From contig NZ_CP063832.1 in NCBI RefSeq assembly GCF_023277925.1, positions 2,141,001 through 2,205,000 on the forward strand: 64,000 nucleotides of DNA, given 5' to 3'. Under the pieces are notes generated by a model. The model was given only the letters and a program-made list of their open reading frames with translations. It was not told where the DNA came from and searched no databases. A program made the position numbers and the translations under genes. How positions within the stretch are numbered: the first letter of the stretch is position 1; each line of letters begins with the position of its first letter. The DNA comes from Pseudomonas entomophila (GTDB lineage: Bacteria > Pseudomonadota > Gammaproteobacteria > Pseudomonadales > Pseudomonadaceae). Shown piece after piece: positions 59,056 through 64,000 of this stretch.

Positions 59056-61356
59056 TCAGAGGTTCTCGTAGCGGTTCATGTCCAGCACCCCCGCCTCCAC
59101 CGGCTCGGTCTCCTGGATGTAGCGGTTCAGGTCATGGAAGTAGCGCCAGAACTCAGGATGGCTGCGGCGCACGCCCCAGCGCATGATGATGCGCTCGAAC
59201 TTCGCCGTGTCGTCGCGGGCCGCCTCCAGGTCCTCGACGAACTCCGGCACATCCTTCACAGGCACATTGAAGATGAAGTTCGGGTAGCTGCTGAGCACCC
59301 CTGGCACCAGGGTCAGGGTGTCCAACCCCGGCTGGTAGCGGTACGCCTCGCCCAGCAGGAACGCCACGTTGCTGTGGGCACGGTTGCGCAACAGGCTATA
59401 CACCTGGCGCTGGCCGCCCTGCCCTTCGATGCGCAGCATCGTCGCCTCGGGCAACTGCTCGATCACCCTCAGCCCGGCGGCTGGACGCGACACCAGGCGG
59501 CTGAGCGACTGCTCGACGTCGCGGAATTCCTCGCTCATCTGCGGCCGCGAACAGAACGCGCCCTGGCAGCGGTTGATCGGGTCGGGCGCGGCGTTCAGGC
59601 TGCCGGTGCGCTGCAACAGCTTCAACCCGAAATCACGCTTGGGGTCGTGCTTGTCCAGCTTCAGCGCGCTCGGGGTGCTGGTGTCGATGTCCTCGTAGTC
59701 CATCCACATCTTCACCTTGCCGCTGTTCTGGTACCAGTTACCCAGGATCTCGCCGCGCTTGCCGGCCGGCATCAGGCGCAGGAAGTTGACCTCGGCGCCG
59801 TTGCGGATCAGGTCGAAGTACAGGCGCGTCTGCAACTGGTGCGAGACGTTGCCGAACACATCGAAGTTCACCGCCAGCTGGTAGTAGGTACGCTCGAACA
59901 ACGGGTAGTCGAACAGCCACAAGGTCAGCGGCACGTCGCCGATCAGGCCCTTGGTGACCGAGGCACTGTCGAAGTGGCGGAAGATACTCAGCAAGGCGTT
60001 ATCGTTGCCCGCCCACAGCGTCGACCAGCTCGGTGCCGGCTGCTCGGCGTAAGCCTCGCGGCGCAGCGCCTCGTATTCGTTGCGCTTGTCGCGGTAGGCG
60101 TGCCACAGGCCCAACACGCTGCCGACGTCGTCGATCTGGCCGGGCATGGCCAATAGCGGCGTGGCCTCGCCCCGGTACTTGGCATCGGTGATGTAGAGGT
60201 CGTGGGCCGGCTCCTGGAACAGCGCCCAGAAATTGTCGCGGATCACGTCGGTGGCGATCTGCCCACGGCACACCGGGCCACGGATGAAGGTGCGCACGAA
60301 GTACTCGGCGTTGTCCAGCATGAACTGGTAGCGGGCCACCGCCGGGATCGCCTCGAAGGTCTCGAACGGGTTGGCGCGGTGGCGCGGGCCGTAGCCAGGC
60401 AGCGCACTGGCATGCCAGTCGCCGCTGTAGAACAGCTGTTTGACCCGCTTGAGCTTCTGCGGGCCCATCGGGTAGGTGATGTGGGTCTTGTGCACGATCA
60501 CCCCCTGCACCGGAACCAGCCGGTAGTAGAAGTCGGTGCCCGGCGGGTCGTTGGGGCGGCGGGTGGCGATCAGGTCGACCGGCCGACCGCTCGGGGTGCG
60601 CGAGCGCACCCACTGGAAGAAGTGCCCCTGCTCACCACCCACGAAATGGATATGGGCCAGGAACAAGTGCTCGTACAGCCAGCGGGCGACCAGCGCCTCG
60701 GTCGAGCCCGGGCGGTTGAGCAGCTCTTCCCACTCGAAGATCTGCCGCGCTTCCGCCGCGTTGGGCACGAACTGGGTCTTCTCCACCGGCGCGCCGGCCG
60801 CCAGCCAGCGTTGTAGCGTCTGGTACTCCTGGTCGGTCAGGCCGGTGACCGCCAGTGGCATGCCTTCCTTCGGGTGGGCGCCGGCATAGGCGTCGAACTC
60901 GTGGGGCATGGGGCACATGTTGGTGCGGTTGAGCCCCAGCACGATCTCGTCCGGCAGCTTGGCGTTGGGTGTGAGCGGCGTCTTGTGCCCCAGTTCAAGC
61001 ATGCGCGCCATCAGTGCGGCCTGGCTGCCCTGCTTGTCCAGCACCGAGTAGAACCCGGCCTTGCGCCAGCCGGCCTCATCGTGGGCGTCGTAGAACAGCC
61101 GCGTGGTGGGCACCGCCTTGCTACGCTCGCCCTGGTACACCGGCACCTTCGAGGCGCCGCGTTCGGCCCCCTCGGCACTGCCCAGGTTGAGCTGGCAGGC
61201 GGCATCGTTACAGGCATGGCAGGCCACGCACTTCTCGGTGAAAATCGGTTGGATGTCCCGGGTGTACGAAATCGCCGGGCTCGATTGGGGGGCCTGCGCA
61301 AACGCCGCGCCACTGATCAGCAGGGCGAAGACGCTGGCAAGTATGCGAAGCAACAT
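59056..61356 (-). CDS. cti: Periplasmic cis/trans fatty-acid isomerase
   Basis: A 766-residue protein, the same length as the P. putida Cti I recall. It has a signal peptide (about residues 1-20, ending AAFAQ) and a cytochrome-c-type heme site CVACHACNDAACQ (about residue 42), then the large catalytic region with NRTNMCPMPHEFDAYAG, HLFLAHIHFVGG and FYRLVPVQG-like YYRLVPVQGVIVHKTH. It converts cis- to trans-unsaturated phospholipid acyl chains in solvent or heat stress. The start ATG 61356 gives the signal peptide directly; AGGA lies 10 bp upstream. It is divergent from metH. Confidence 0.96.
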   Translation of the reverse strand: MLLRILASVFALLISGAAFAQAPQSSPAISYTRDIQPIFTEKCVACHACNDAACQLNLGSAEGAERGASKVPVYQGERSKAVPTTRLFYDAHDEAGWRKAGFYSVLDKQGSQAALMARMLELGHKTPLTPNAKLPDEIVLGLNRTNMCPMPHEFDAYAGAHPKEGMPLAVTGLTDQEYQTLQRWLAAGAPVEKTQFVPNAAEARQIFEWEELLNRPGSTEALVARWLYEHLFLAHIHFVGGEQGHFFQWVRSRTPSGRPVDLIATRRPNDPPGTDFYYRLVPVQGVIVHKTHITYPMGPQKLKRVKQLFYSGDWHASALPGYGPRHRANPFETFEAIPAVARYQFMLDNAEYFVRTFIRGPVCRGQIATDVIRDNFWALFQEPAHDLYITDAKYRGEATPLLAMPGQIDDVGSVLGLWHAYRDKRNEYEALRREAYAEQPAPSWSTLWAGNDNALLSIFRHFDSASVTKGLIGDVPLTLWLFDYPLFERTYYQLAVNFDVFGNVSHQLQTRLYFDLIRNGAEVNFLRLMPAGKRGEILGNWYQNSGKVKMWMDYEDIDTSTPSALKLDKHDPKRDFGLKLLQRTGSLNAAPDPINRCQGAFCSRPQMSEEFRDVEQSLSRLVSRPAAGLRVIEQLPEATMLRIEGQGGQRQVYSLLRNRAHSNVAFLLGEAYRYQPGLDTLTLVPGVLSSYPNFIFNVPVKDVPEFVEDLEAARDDTAKFERIIMRWGVRRSHPEFWRYFHDLNRYIQETEPVEAGVLDMNRYENL

Positions 61357-61528
61357 GTGCCGAAAGTCCTGGTTTCTGAAAGCCATCACGATATGCCTGA
61401 CCGGGTCCTGGGTGCTGGGGCGTACGCCAACATGAAGGAAATTCATGCAAAACGGCGGCACGCCTAAAATCCGTGCAGCTTTGTTATTATTCGGCACCTT
61501 CTGATATTCGCCCGACCAGGTAGTTCCT

Positions 61529-64000
<2,472 letters not shown>

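Overview
The window is high-GC chromosomal DNA from a fluorescent Pseudomonas, most likely the P. putida group. Supporting signs are the periplasmic cis/trans fatty-acid isomerase Cti next to metH, the dense REP elements (cores GCCGGCTTGCCGGC and GCGGCTTCAGCCGC), many LysR regulators, and the overall gene style. No rRNA, tRNA, IS element, integrase or CRISPR array was seen. Assignments come from reading the sequence and recalled family knowledge; no database search was run.

Layout. 1-2.5 kb: an unidentified truncated gene, an MFS exporter and its divergent LysR regulator. 2.6-15 kb: an orphan nonribosomal peptide island made of a two-module NRPS (C-A-T-C-A-T), a small Cys-containing protein, MbtH, a type II thioesterase, a cysteine hydrolase and a lipoprotein on the minus strand, with a LuxR-type regulator and an outer-membrane efflux lipoprotein on the plus strand. 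15-20 kb: an AraC regulator, two small membrane proteins including a DoxX protein, a divergent LysE/Lrp pair and an NCS1 permease. 20.1-23.6 kb: an AT-richer polymorphic toxin locus with a PAAR-domain (type VI secretion) effector followed by four tandem paralogous two-helix membrane proteins, probably immunity proteins, and the decayed remains of a fifth. 23.7-32 kb: acyl-CoA dehydrogenase with LysR, small lipoproteins, metabolic genes, a cysteine desulfurase, two tandem small peptides with double-glycine leaders, LysR and an EamA transporter.

32.2-34.4 kb: an hvfABC (MNIO/DUF692) copper-binding RiPP operon. Its precursor gene has an in-frame UGA exactly where the repeat register predicts a cysteine codon, followed by 53 more in-frame codons that encode another EGKCG and an EF-hand. 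34.6-44 kb: a DUF4174 protein, then ugd, a UDP-glucuronate 4-epimerase, a GT2 enzyme, a LAB_N protein, a PMT-family transferase and a SdiA-regulated-domain protein. This set resembles the Rhizobium pathway that adds galacturonic acid to LPS. eptA faces it. A possible PhoP box and a remnant of another ArnT-like gene lie upstream of ugd.

44-64 kb: polB, an MFS/LysR pair, a GcvA-like LysR, a three-gene cassette (YqcI/YcgG, LysE, SGNH-like), azlCD with an AraC regulator, a PCu(A)C/SCO copper-delivery pair, nfuA, an acyltransferase, cti, and metH running off the right edge.
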